From Asterochloris sp. CNOR1 (lineage: Eukaryota > Chlorophyta > Trebouxiophyceae > Trebouxiales > Trebouxiaceae), in the NCBI GenBank assembly GCA_963969365.1, contig OZ017753.1:2976001-3040000 (forward strand): DNA of 64,000 nucleotides, read 5' to 3'. The notes beneath the pieces were generated by a model, which ran no database searches, was not told the DNA's origin, and worked only from the letters and a program-made list of their open reading frames with translations. The position numbers were made by a program, and so were the translations under genes. This document shows positions 12,650 through 24,300 of this stretch, piece after piece; position 1 is the stretch's first letter, and each line of letters opens with the position of its first letter.

Positions 12650-15600
12650 ATGAAATGGAAGGTCCTGGCAGCAGGCGTGTTAGCTTGTGTTTTGGCTGCT
12701 GTTGGCGTTATTGCAGGAATACTCACCTTTGGCAGCAAGGTCACATCCCTGAGGCACACAGGAGCTTTCAAAGCATCAGCAAGGCTCTACAAGGTAAGCC
12801 ACCTCAATTGTTCATGCTTCATAGAGGCTCACCTCACCCAATCAGGTCGGTCCTGGCATACATTGGCGCCTCTTGAACTGATTTCTGCAACAGCATTTGC
12901 TCTGGCCAAGCGCTTGTTCCCTGCTGCAGCTTGCAGACCACCAGCCTGTCCTCTCAGCAGGAGGAACCATCAGATCACCCAGCACGATGCAGTCATTGCA
13001 GGACGATGCCATCCTTCACGCCGCGAGGCAGCAGCGCTGCAATGGAACCACTGGCACATGGTGCATGGCAGCGCTGACGCAGGTGGCCATGCGCTGGAAG
13101 GCAAGCCTGCTGTGCGAGCCAGGCCGGCTATCACTGAGACACACTCCATCACAGGTCTGCACCTGGGAGTTTCAGCGCTGTACTGCCACAAGTCGACTTT
13201 GACTGCAGGACCCGCCAGAGCACAGCAAGGCATGTGGACATGACTGCAACGGCGTGGGCGTCTGCAGTCATGACACTGGCCTGTGCCTCTGTCCAGCAGG
13301 TGCGACTGCGTCCTGTGGGCTGGACTCCACGTGTCTCAGCTCAGCAGGCGTACTCTGCTTGGGCGGCTGCCACGTTCTCTGCAGAGCCTTGGCAGCCTTG
13401 CAGGCCAGCGCCTCGCAGCTGTGGCTGTCTGCAGGGTGGGCAGGGGAGGACTGCATGCAGCGCCAGAAGCGGCCATGCACCAACAGGTGGCGCACTGCTG
13501 CTGACGACCCGCAGGAACCATATGGCCTAATGCCAGACCCCTGGAAGGAGCCCGGCTGGACTGCCTCACGCTGTGCTGGTAGGCCGCTGCTGAGCTCAGC
13601 TGAACGGCCTGATGCAGAGTGGCATGGCTGCTGCTTCTTCAGCCTGCTTAAGGGTGGTCTGCCCCACCTGAGTGACTGACGGTGGCAGTGTTTACTGCAC
13701 AGCATGCCCGGCGCCTCATGCTATGCGTTTCAGGCAGCACCATCCATGCTTTGCAATGCCATGTACCAGAGCAGCACAGAGCTTGGGCTGGCTGATGCAC
13801 CATGCTGTAAAGTGGGAGTAATGCCACCTGCCCCAGCTGACTCTACGACGCTCACGGCAGTGCACACCTTGTGCAGGTACATGTGATGATGACATTGCTG
13901 CCTGCTTCTGCCCCAGCAACAGCACCTTTGGCCGCATCCCAGCACCTGAAGGGTCTGACCCAGGTAGGTGCCGCCTGATTCAGCTGGACCTGTGAGTGTC
14001 GCTGTCAGGTTGCCGGGCTGTAGCAACAAGCCAGCAGGTTCAGCGGTGTGACAGGCTTCACTCTGACCACTTTCTCAGGTCATGCGATTCACTGCGCTGT
14101 CAGTGTGCAGGGACTCCACCAATCCAGCGTGGCCGCCCCATGATCCTGGACGGCTGTCAACCCAGTACCGTAGGTGATCGCCCACCTCCGACCTGTTGTG
14201 GCAGCTTGAATGGTGCTGCTGATTCCCCTTAATGCCCCTGTTGGCCACAAACGCCGTAGTTGACTGTTCTTCATGTGCTACCCTCCAAGCCAGGCTGACT
14301 GTGCAGAGCCATTGGATGAGCTATGACGCTGCTGATGTGGGAGCTGCTTGTGCAGGCTGAGCGGGGGCATGACACACCCTGGGGAGGGCAGCAGAGGGAG
14401 AGCCTTTTTGGCTCTGACGGATGGTGCAATGCGGAACGGCCGTCCTTCCGGTGAGGTTGGATGAGGCCCCTCAGGAGTCTGCTGAGCAGGCGCAAACCTC
14501 TTTTTGGACCTGCACAAGGCCGCCGTCATTAAGGGCAATGCAGCCATGCAGTGTCATGATGGCGTCGAGATGACAGCACGCTATGGCTGGTCTAGAGGAG
14601 CAAGCTTTGCCTTGGTGACCCACCCTGTCCCTGCCTTACAGAATCACCTGCACTGCGGGCCATTTGCAGCCCCAACACCCTAAACCTGGCCGGTGCCTGC
14701 AGGTGCCCTTGCCTGCTGGATGGACTGGGTGGCGAACTATGTGACCGAGTGTATGAGGCATTCTGCCCTGCACAGTGCAGTGGGCGAGGGGAGTGTCAGC
14801 AGGGCTTCTGCAAGTAAGCGCGAGCTGAAGGTTGCTGCCATGCTACTGCTCTGCCTGTTGCCGTCCACAAGCCACTGCACCACTCACGGTTGTCAGTGGG
14901 TTCCCACACACCGGTGCTGTGCATCAGCTCCTGCTGTGGCTGTGCAGGTGCCACCCAGGGTTCTACGGGCATGACTGTGCCAAGATGAGTGCCCGGCACC
15001 TGCCCACAATGCCAGTGACTGCGCCCGCAGCTTACTTGAAAGAGCACATCGGCATCCCTGCAGCAGGGTGGCAAGTCCCACCTGCGGAAATGCAGGATAG
15101 ACTCCGTCCTTTGATTTATGTCTATGACCTACCTGCAGAGTACAACAGCCGGATGTTGCAGTACAGGTAAGCCACCGCCTACAGGAAGGGCCTCTGCTGC
15201 AGAATGATTGTTCTGGGGAACAAATGCTGTCATTTGATGTCTGCGCAGCACTTGCTTGTGAGGTGTAATTCTCAGAGCTCGTGGTGAACATGTGCTGCAC
15301 AGGATCGCTGGAGGGTCATGCGTGTACAGGCGCTTCGACGAGCACAACACCAGCCACTTCAATGTCTTCACCTATGCTATTGAGAGCGGGCTTCATGAGT
15401 GGCTTCTGCAGAGCAGACACAGGTAGGCCGGGGTCATGACCGTGGTGCAGCTTGGGAGACTTCAGCATGAGCTCAGTGGCCACAGGCAGCTGCGCTCTGG
15501 TCACAAGCCTGCTTGGCTGTCCACTGCAGGACACTGGACCCAGAGGAGGCAGACTTCTTCTATGTGCCTGCCTATACAAGCTGCTACATGCACCCCATCT

Positions 15601-18128
15601 GGGGTGGGTTCCTCTGCTCACAAGTGCTCTGAGCAAACGCCCATAGTTGCTGGCATACTATGCCACCCATGAGAACTGTACAAAGAAAGCAGCTCTGTCC
15701 CTGCCCCATGCAGGCTGGGCCGATCATCCTTGGTGGCAGGGACCTGGCGGTGACCCTGGCTGCCGTATTGCCTTCTTGGCTGGCGGACTCTTTTGCCAGG
15801 CAGCTTGCTGCTACCTCTGCCACTCTGGGCATGGTCATTGACCTCTTTTGTGCTTTGCCTGAGGCCCTGAAACTGGTTGTGGAAGGTTCTGTCCGTGATG
15901 GAGGCTTTCTGCAAGCTTTCCCAGATCCTGCTTGCCCTGCGTCGCCACAATTACGTATGTCTCCGTGCTGAGAGCATCAGTTGGTGATGCTGAGCTTGCC
16001 TGCGCAGGCCCGCGGGTCAGCCATGCCGCAGAGATGCTCCTGGAGGTGCAGCAGTGGCTGCAGAGGACGTTGCCCTTCTGGGACAGGAAAGGCGGGCGGG
16101 ACCACCTTTGGCTGCTGAGCCATGTGAGAACTGCAATGTTGTGGGGGTTTGGCTTGTGGCGCTCCAGCAAAGCTGCTTGCATCAGAGTGGCCATTTGAGA
16201 AACATTTGCCAGCAGAGCAAGCAGTGGGGCAGCCAGGGTCATCTCCAGGTCTTTGCCACCAGGAAGATGTGCCCGGCCTGCAGGCGGCAGGGACAGAACT
16301 GCTGCCTTGTGGGGCTGCCAGGATGCTGACATACGCTGGCCATGCTGGCGCTTGTGGGCACGCTCACCGCTGTGGCTGACCTGCAGGACGAGGGTGCGTG
16401 CTGGGCACCCACTGCCATCTGGCCATCCATCATGCTGACGCATTGGGGGCGCAAGGTGCGTACTCACATCGAGACAGCCTTCTGCTGTCTTGGTGGATAG
16501 ATTGCAGCAGGCTGTCCAGACGCTGGCAGGGCCCTGGGGTTCTGCTTCAGGCGAGCAGTACTGGGCCGCCCCTCGCTCCTCACCTCAGCTCATACCTGTT
16601 GCAGGATCTGCTCCACACCTCAAACACTGCTTACACAGGTGTGGGCAGGCTCTTCTGATGTTTTGGTCACTGTCTGCGCTGGGACCTTGCACAGAACATC
16701 GATGACATCATTGCGAGCCTGGCTGGCTCAGCGCCACAGGCTGCACATACAGCAAGGCAGCCTCTGTGCTCCACAGGAGACAACTACACATAGGAGCATG
16801 TCAGCACCCCCTGGCGGCCATCAGGGTGGCGCAGGGACATCGTGGGCCACCCCTGCTATGACCCCGGGAAGGTGAGCCATCTGCTGGCAGGCACATTTGA
16901 TTACACCAGGCCTTCCAGGAAAACCTCTGTGCGCAGCTTTGAGCTTCGAACATTCTTTTGAAGAGGTGCAGCAAAGCTCTCGTCTGCACTGTGCTTCAGC
17001 TTCCTGAACTCATGTCTGCTGGCCTGAAATGTTTTTTGGCCATCAGGCACTGACACAATGTCCCATACAGTGCAAGCACTGGTGCCCATTACTTTAATAG
17101 ACAAATCTTGGCGGTGCCTGCAGGACTTGGTCATCCCCGCGTTCAAGCCGCCCGCACACGTGGCCAGCTCCCCTCTGCTGGGCGGGCCTGTCCTGGAGCG
17201 CACGCACCTGCTGTTCTTCCGAGGTGACGTGGGCCTGCACCGGCTGCCTAACTACAGCAGAGGCATCAGGTGGGAGGCAGATGCCCACAAGGTGCTACAG
17301 CCTGTGGTGGCATTGCAGCTGCCAGACGGAGACTTCAGCATGGCCTGGCACTTGAGGGCCGCACGTGCACTGCTTGTGCTTACAAGCTGCATCTCTGGGG
17401 CCATGTGCACCAGCTGCATTTTCGGACAGTCTGTCTCCGCCCATCATGCCAGTGACTCCAGTCCTGTTCATTCTGCAGGCAGAGGCTTTACAACCTGTCC
17501 AGGGTCCATAACTGGCAGTACACATATGGCATCACCATTGCAGCTGGTGAGGAAGCATCCCTCGGAAGTTACAGCAAGTGGCTGGCATCAAGCAAATTCT
17601 GCCTGGTAGCTCCCGGTGCGGCGACGCTGCAGTCTGGGCTCACATGCAGGTCACCAGCCCAGACAGCTGCTGCTGGCCTGCTGCAGGTGATGGCTGGAGT
17701 CCCAGAGCTGAGGATGCAGTCCTGCATGGCTGCATCCCAGTGGTGATCAAGGACGATGTCGATGAAGTCTTTGCCTCTCTTCTGGACTGGTCCACCTTCT
17801 CCATCCGCATAGCTGAGGTGACTGGCGGCTGGGCCGGTGCAGAAACGAGCAGAGCCGCAGCACCTGTTTCATTGTGCTGACTGACTCTGATTTGCTGCAG
17901 GCTAATGTCGATTTGGTGCCACAAATACTCCTGAATGTGACTGCTGGCCAACTGCTTGAGCTGCAGCAGAACCTTGGCCTGGTCTGGCATCGCTTCCTCT
18001 GGACCAGCCCAGCAATGATCGCTGACCACATCAGGAGCTATGTGCCTGACAGGGACCGTGCAGAAAGTATCATACAAGATGACGCCTTCTCGACCCTCAT
18101 GCAGTGGCTGTACTCGCGCATGACATGA
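12650..18128 (+). pseudogene. EGF-containing exostosin (GT47) glycosyltransferase, copy B, with in-frame stop
   Basis: This is a tandem paralogue of the gene ending at 12364, with the same 20 exons and phases: 12650-12793, 12930-13100, 13209-13299, 13435-13578, 13877-13963, 14111-14169, 14356-14450, 14703-14813, 14948-15166, 15303-15422, 15530-15603, 15714-15749, 16008-16123, 16387-16455, 16605-16638, 16777-16871, 17124-17269, 17479-17615, 17687-17817, 17901-18128. It has the same signal anchor (VLAAGVLACVLAAVGV), EGF-like modules and GT47 domain. Exon 16 carries TAG at codon 529, where copy A has GAG, so translation would end before the FRGD and GDGWSPR parts of the catalytic domain. Everything downstream remains open and well conserved, so the break is recent, or it is a sequence error or allele. 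Skipping exon 16 (95 bp) would shift the frame. Intron 2 uses a GC donor. Confidence 0.8.
16791..16793 (+). other. Premature in-frame TAG in exostosin copy B
   Basis: Exon 16 reads GAC AAC TAC ACA TAG GAG CAT. The paralogue reads GAC AAC TAC ACA GAG GAG CAC. A single G-to-T change explains it. Splice sites on both sides of the exon are intact. Confidence 0.85.
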
Positions 18129-18333
18129 GGCAGAGCATCCCATATTGCTGAGCCTTGTACCCTGCCTTGACGTGGCAGCTCTGCCCCTATCAAGTGGAGT
18201 TCACATGCCGTGGCTTGCACATCTCCCCCCTCATTGAGCTTTCTGCTCATTTTAAGTTCTGTCATGTGACTGCCTTTCTTTGGCAACATCAGATCGGTCT
18301 TGGGATTCTCAGCATGTGAGCTCTTCGGAGGAC

Positions 18334-21300
18334 ATGCGTAATGATAGGCAGCATGCAGCTCAGAAACGAGATGCAGACACACACTTGGAAAGGCGATGTT
18401 CAGGAACACACCAGAGCCCTGTGGAGGCCCTGTGGACTACCCTGAAGACCTCAATCGATGCAAGGCGAGGAACTGGCTCAACTGCCATGCTGTGCGCCAG
18501 AGTGCTTTGCTCATCATTGCAGTTTGCTCTGTGCAGGTTGTCTTCTTTGCAATCGCGAGAGGAGGACATCAGGAGACGTGAGGCAGAGCTGGTGCAGCGC
18601 GAAGATGCACTCTCGATCAGGCAAGCTCATCCCCTTGTCACACATGGCAGCATGGCTGGCATGGCCAGCAGCAGCTGCAACAGCTTGCAGCTAATGCTGC
18701 GGTGGGAGGGTCTCCTGTCAAAAGCTTGCATCAAGATCATCATGTGTGTTGCCTTGTCCAAGATCCTGGGCACATGAGTGAGCTCTTAACCTTCTGAAGT
18801 AAGCTAGGCATCCATCCAGAGGCGTGCTTCGCACCAGTCTGCCGTGATAAGGCCTGCTCCTCTCAGGCAGCTTGCACAAGCTCAGGCTTGGGGTGCATGC
18901 AGCCTTGCCAGCGCATGTGGTGGCAATGCTTCACAACTCCTGCTGAGCCAGTTGCTGCGGCTCTGCAGGTTGTCCCTGCAATTAGTTGCTGGCTCCTGCC
19001 AGGGGCCTCTCAAGCCAGGGGGGTCAGCTGGGCAGCAGCAGGGCTTTGTAATGTGGCAAGACGCTTACCACGAGCATGTTTGACTGTGCCCAACACAGGA
19101 GCCTGCTCTGAGAGCAGATCAGTGCCTGGTATGCGGCAGGGCTGTGCAGCATGGGCGGCAGAGCTTCAGGCTGCAGGTAATCTGGAGCGGTTCCGGTCTG
19201 GTGCCCTGCACGGATGGACAGAACCTCTTGCTTTGCAGAGAGCCTTGCGGCATGGGCAGCTGAGCTGCAGGCGCTGACTCAGAGTCCACTCCAAGCAGCC
19301 ACTGCCTCCTGCTGTGTCAAGAGCGGGCCTGTGCAGTGGCGGCCAGGCCCTGACCTGAGCCCTTGTGACACCTGGTGGCTGCTTTTGTGCAGAATCCAGG
19401 GCCTGGCAGCATGAGAGACAGAGCTGCTGGCACTGATTGGACTTCCCCCAGCAGCCAATGACTGTTGATGTGCAGGGAGCAGGGGTGCGCAGCATGGGCG
19501 GCTGAGCTGCAGGCGCTTGTCCGAGTCCACCTAAACAGCCAGTAACCGTTGCTGTGCAGGGAGCAGGGCCTGGCAGCATGAGAGACAGAGCTGCAGGCGC
19601 TTACCCAAAGTTGCCCAGCAGCCAATGACTGCTGCTGTGCAGGGCGTGGGCCCCTGCACCATGGGTCGGTCCTGCCGTGGGTCCTACTGACAGCTGGTGG
19701 TTGCTGCTGTGCAGGCAGCAGGGCTTGGCAGCATGGGAGGCAGAGCTGCAGGCGCGAGCAGACTCTGCCCAAGCGCAGGAGGCCAAGCTGCAGCAGCTAA
19801 GGCTGCGGCTCAGGGCACAGTACGACGAGGTGGTGTCCCGTCTGGGGCAGCTCAGCGGGCATGGCGGGTGCGCACTTTTGATGCTGAGCAACCACATCAT
19901 GGGCTGAGCAGATGCTACCAAGGCACTGTGCAGGGGCAGGGTCACTCTGAAGGCATAAAGTCCCTGCTGAGGCCAGCGCAAAGCAAAGCAAAGCAAAGCA
20001 AAGCAAAGCAAAGCAAAGCAAAGCAAAGCGGCAGCTGGCCAGGTGAAAACCAAGTGGCACCTGAAGGCAGCGTCAGGAAGCTTGCAGGCGTGCGTGACTG
20101 ACTCGCAGGTACGCGCTTATGTGACAGGCTTCAAAGGCTGCCACGGCGGCACAATCGTCAAGAACTCAGCAAAGCTCTCACCACAGCCTTGCAAGGCACA
20201 CTCTTGCTTGTCAATGGAATGGATTTGCTGCAGGCCTCATACTGCAGGAAGGCATCTATGCCCAGCCCGCAGCGGGCAGCAGGCGCATTGGCTCAGGCCA
20301 GCGCCGCAGCTGCCTCTTCCACATTCTGCACCAATCAGAGAAACCTAACAACTTGACATTGAGCTTTTGAATTAAGCATATCCAGTTCATTACGGTCCCG
20401 TCAACAATGACTCCCTTTGCTGCAGGAATGGGCTGCGGCCAAGCGGCAGTGGGCTGCAGGGGCTTCAGGACAGGCCAGGCGCAGCACCCACCCCATCCCT
20501 GCTCCGCAGCAGCCCACAACGCCCACAGAGCTCAGGCAAGCACCCCACCCCTGATGGCTGTGCACCAATTCCATCATCAGGCTTCACTGTTTGTGCTGAT
20601 CTGTGTGCTGCCCATGACCAGGGGCCTGACTGGGGCCGAAGCATCCCCTACGCTATGCCGCAGATACGAAAACGTGATACCAACACATCCAGTATTGACA
20701 CACCCATCCTGAGCCAGGCAGGCTGTTCCCACACCCATGCTGTCCTCCTTGTAGGTCCCCCTGCTGATGACAGACAGGCAGGTTCTGCAGATGGGGCCGC
20801 CAGCCCACTTGCCAACAGCCCCCTTCCAGGCGGCGGGAACCAGGGCAAGGATCTGCCGGCGTCAGACGGTGTGGCCACGCCGTCTGCGCGGGGCGCTGCA
20901 CAGGCAGCTGCTGCCCCAAGCCGCTCTCAGGCCTGTGGGAACAAGCGCCCTCGACCTGACAAGTGCCGGACTCCTGACGTGACGAAGGATCGCCCACCAT
21001 GGTGGCCTGATGTACCGCTGCCACCGCCCCCAACAGTGCCAGAGGGGCAGCCTACACATGCTGTTCAGGCACAGGGCGGGGGTGCAGCAGACGCTGCCAG
21101 TAGGCAGAATGAGGTCAGCCAAACACTTCCTGCCTTCACCTTGTGCGCTATGGGTGCTTGTCACAGTGAGACTATGCTCTCCGGATACGAGCACACATTG
21201 CTGTGCTGCTCGCCAACACAGGCAGGGCCGCATTGGCGGACGGATGCATCGTTGCTGGCATGCGCGCTGACTCTGACCTGAAGTGAGGGTCTGTACAATC

Positions 21301-24300
21301 TACCTGCTCAAGCAGCTGCAGACTTACCTGCAAAATGACTGCGTTCAGGACCTGCAGGCTGGCAAGGGGGATAATGGTGCAGCCCCTCCAGAACTGAGCA
21401 ATCTGCAGCCTCAGGCTGTGACCACCCAGGCTGGAGATGCTCAGACTTCCAGCGCTCGAGCCACAGGGCCTGGCAGCCAGCCTCCGACTGCACACCAGGT
21501 GGGGGGTTGGACATCTGCCATAGCGTGCCCAAAGTTGGACTTTCAGCAAGTGCTGCTGACAGGGCACTCGAGTGTAACAGAGACTCAACATGTCGCCCTC
21601 AATTGGCCTGCAATTTTTCTGCGCCCACCAGCTGCAGGCACGCCTTTACAGCACATGCATTGCAACACGGGCTCACCAAGTCACACTCAAGGCCAGATCG
21701 GCCTGGTATTGGCCGCAAAGCTGCGGGGTGGCCTGATGGGCTTGGGTCTGCTGCAGGGCGCGGCAGGCTCGGCACCAGATTCGACCGGGCCGGGGCGCAC
21801 CCCTGTGCAGCCAGCGTGCCGGAAGAGGGTTCGTGCAGAGCGCGTCCCAGAGCCTCAGGCGCTCGAGAGCTCAGCAGCCACCAGGAAGAGGGCACGTACA
21901 GAGCGCACCGCGCAGCCTCAGGGGCCCGAGAATCTGCCGTCAGCTTCCAAGAAAAGAGCATGTGCAAATGCCAGCGCCGACAGCCCTGATGGGTTAAACA
22001 GCCCCATAGCTGGGGGACAAGGCCGCCCCCGCACGGGGCCGCGACTCAGGCGTGGCGGCCCCAAGGCCACAGGTGGGAGGCTGGCGCAGGACTTTCTTGG
22101 TGTCAAATTCGCCTTGTCTGATGCGGGTGAGGGCCTAGCATTTATCATTCTTGTTTGCAACGGGCATGTGGATGTTGCGAGATTGGTCTGCTGTAGTTGC
22201 AACCGAACATGGGTTTCAAATCGTCAAACTAAGCTCCCAGCACCTCATACCCGTGGCAGACAAATGGCATCAACTACTAGGCCCTCACCTGTACGTGGAA
22301 AGTGCGGCCTTTCTGTCCTCTGAGACCTCTTTCAGCCTTTCACATTTTGGGATGATCTGGTGAGAGCCATGTCTGTCAAGGTGCAAGCGGCATGGCCCAC
22401 AAGGTGGGATGGTCGTGTATACCATGTTGCCCATGCAGAGGTGCTGTCGCCTCTCCCAGTGTCGCAGGTCCTGTGGGGTAAGGTGGGGTCCCCCCAAGGT
22501 CCCTTTGACTCGATGGGGACTGCTGGCAGCTTGTGCCAAGCACATCTCCAAACATCTGCTGCAGGCGTTCTTGTGCCGCTGCTGCAAAAGCAGAGCCCAG
22601 GGAGCTGCAACCTGGGCTGCACCAATGTTTGCTTTGGACGGTGGGATGCTGTTGTGGTCACTTCTGCATGTGATAATAACGATAATAAATGGGCGCAGAA
22701 ATGCTCACCAGTTTGGAGCCTATGCAGCTTACGCTCTGGTTCAATGCTGCCCCTGCACGGATTGAGAGCCCAGAAGTGGACATGGCCATGCAGACACTGA
22801 GGGCCAGCCGCTGTTTCTCCCTGCAGCTGCTGTGGTGGGCTGCAGGAGAGCTCGTGATGCATGCCATGTTGATGAGGCATAACCCAAGGCCTTGTCTCAT
22901 GTGGGCTGACTTGGTTTTGGTGCACCTGCACCAGTCGGGAGCCCAGAAATGGAGGAAGCATTGCAGGCGCTGAGGGACCAGCTTGTGACTCAGCTTGCTA
23001 TTTCACCCTGTTGCAGCAGACTGCAAGAAATTCTGAGATGCCACGTTTGCATGGGGCTCACCCTTTATAAGGGCTGACTTGACTTGATCATGCCCTCCTC
23101 CCGCAGTTTGCGAGAGTGCAGATGTAGATGCTGCAATGCACGCGCTGCGGGCCAGCATGGGGCAGGCCACCCCACCCGCAGACGATGCCGACGAAGACGA
23201 CCTGGTGAGGCATTGGCAGAGAGAAAGCAGCAGGAGTGTGCAGAAGCCTACCTGGAGACAAGGCTGGTGCCTTCCTGCAAGATTGCAGTTGTTGAGCATG
23301 CCTTACCATATGCATTGTGAATGGCTCAGCATGCCGATGACGGCTTTCTGTTGAGCCCTGCTCCACTCATCAGAACTGGCCTCGAATGAGGACACTGCTT
23401 GATGCTGTTGGCTAATGTATGGTGAAAGTGCTCTTGTAGGATGCTGCATGGCTGTGAGGGGTGGCGATGCTGCTGGCATCATGTTGAAGGACGTTTGCTG
23501 CATGGCATTCTGCACTTACATGAGATGGCAAGAAGTAAGCCCAAGTCTGATCTGCCTTCATCTGGACTCTGTGGCACTGGCCCAGCGCGTGGCATATGGC
23601 CTCATACCTGCAGGTTCCCATCTTCATGCGAGTTGAGGCTGCGCGGGGTGCGGCGCAGGCGGCCAGCTCTGGTGCTGGCAAGGACATCGGCAGCGGCGCA
23701 GCTGGGGCTCAAAGGACTGCTGGGCCCTGCAGGGAGGGTGTGGCATCTGCTGCGCCCCGCTCGCACATCACGCGTAGCCCACAGATGGGGCAGGCGCGGG
23801 CTGAGGCCCAGCTGCAGGTCAGGAATCAAGTCTCTCTCAGCTTTGCACCAGGACTATGACATCAGTGTACTCTTCATGATTGTGACTGTTGCTGTTTGGG
23901 AGGAGGTTGCATAGGGGCAGCAGTGGATGGGCAGCATGAAGGCACTGCGTGGAGAAGGTTGGTGTTGGCGGGCCAGGAGAAGCATGTCTGCAGCACCTGG
24001 CCGAGGTCCTGCATCAGCCTGAAGGAGGGGCAGGCCCAGGCTGGTGGCCAGCTTCTATTTGGCACAGAGATTTTGGGCTATTTGTGTGGAGCAGCATGGA
24101 AAGTTCTCCTGCAAGACTGCTCCTGTAGCACTGCATGGGGCGCCTCCCAAAAGTTCAAGAGCAGGGGCATGCAAGAGCTCAGGCAGCTTGAAGGGTTTGT
24201 GCTTTGTCTGTCTCATGGCAGCGCACACCTGAGTGGACGTACTCCGCCCCGCGCAGAACGTAACCGCCCTTGGCTTCCTGGCCGAGCCGACACAGCAAAC

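Noticed and set aside
16791-16793. TAG read as a sense codon (alternative nuclear code)
   Set aside because: TAG is the normal terminator of the genes ending at 27499 and 62275, and no other in-frame TAG was needed to build any exon.
19979-20029. LLCFA peptide repeat on the minus strand as a membrane protein
   Set aside because: It is the translation of the AAAGC microsatellite with no flanking coding sequence.
23441-23914. A 157-codon plus-strand frame rich in Arg/Leu
   Set aside because: It is a shadow of the exon at 23623-23820, whose other frame (VPIFMRVEAARGAAQAASSG) has better composition and proper acceptor and donor sites.
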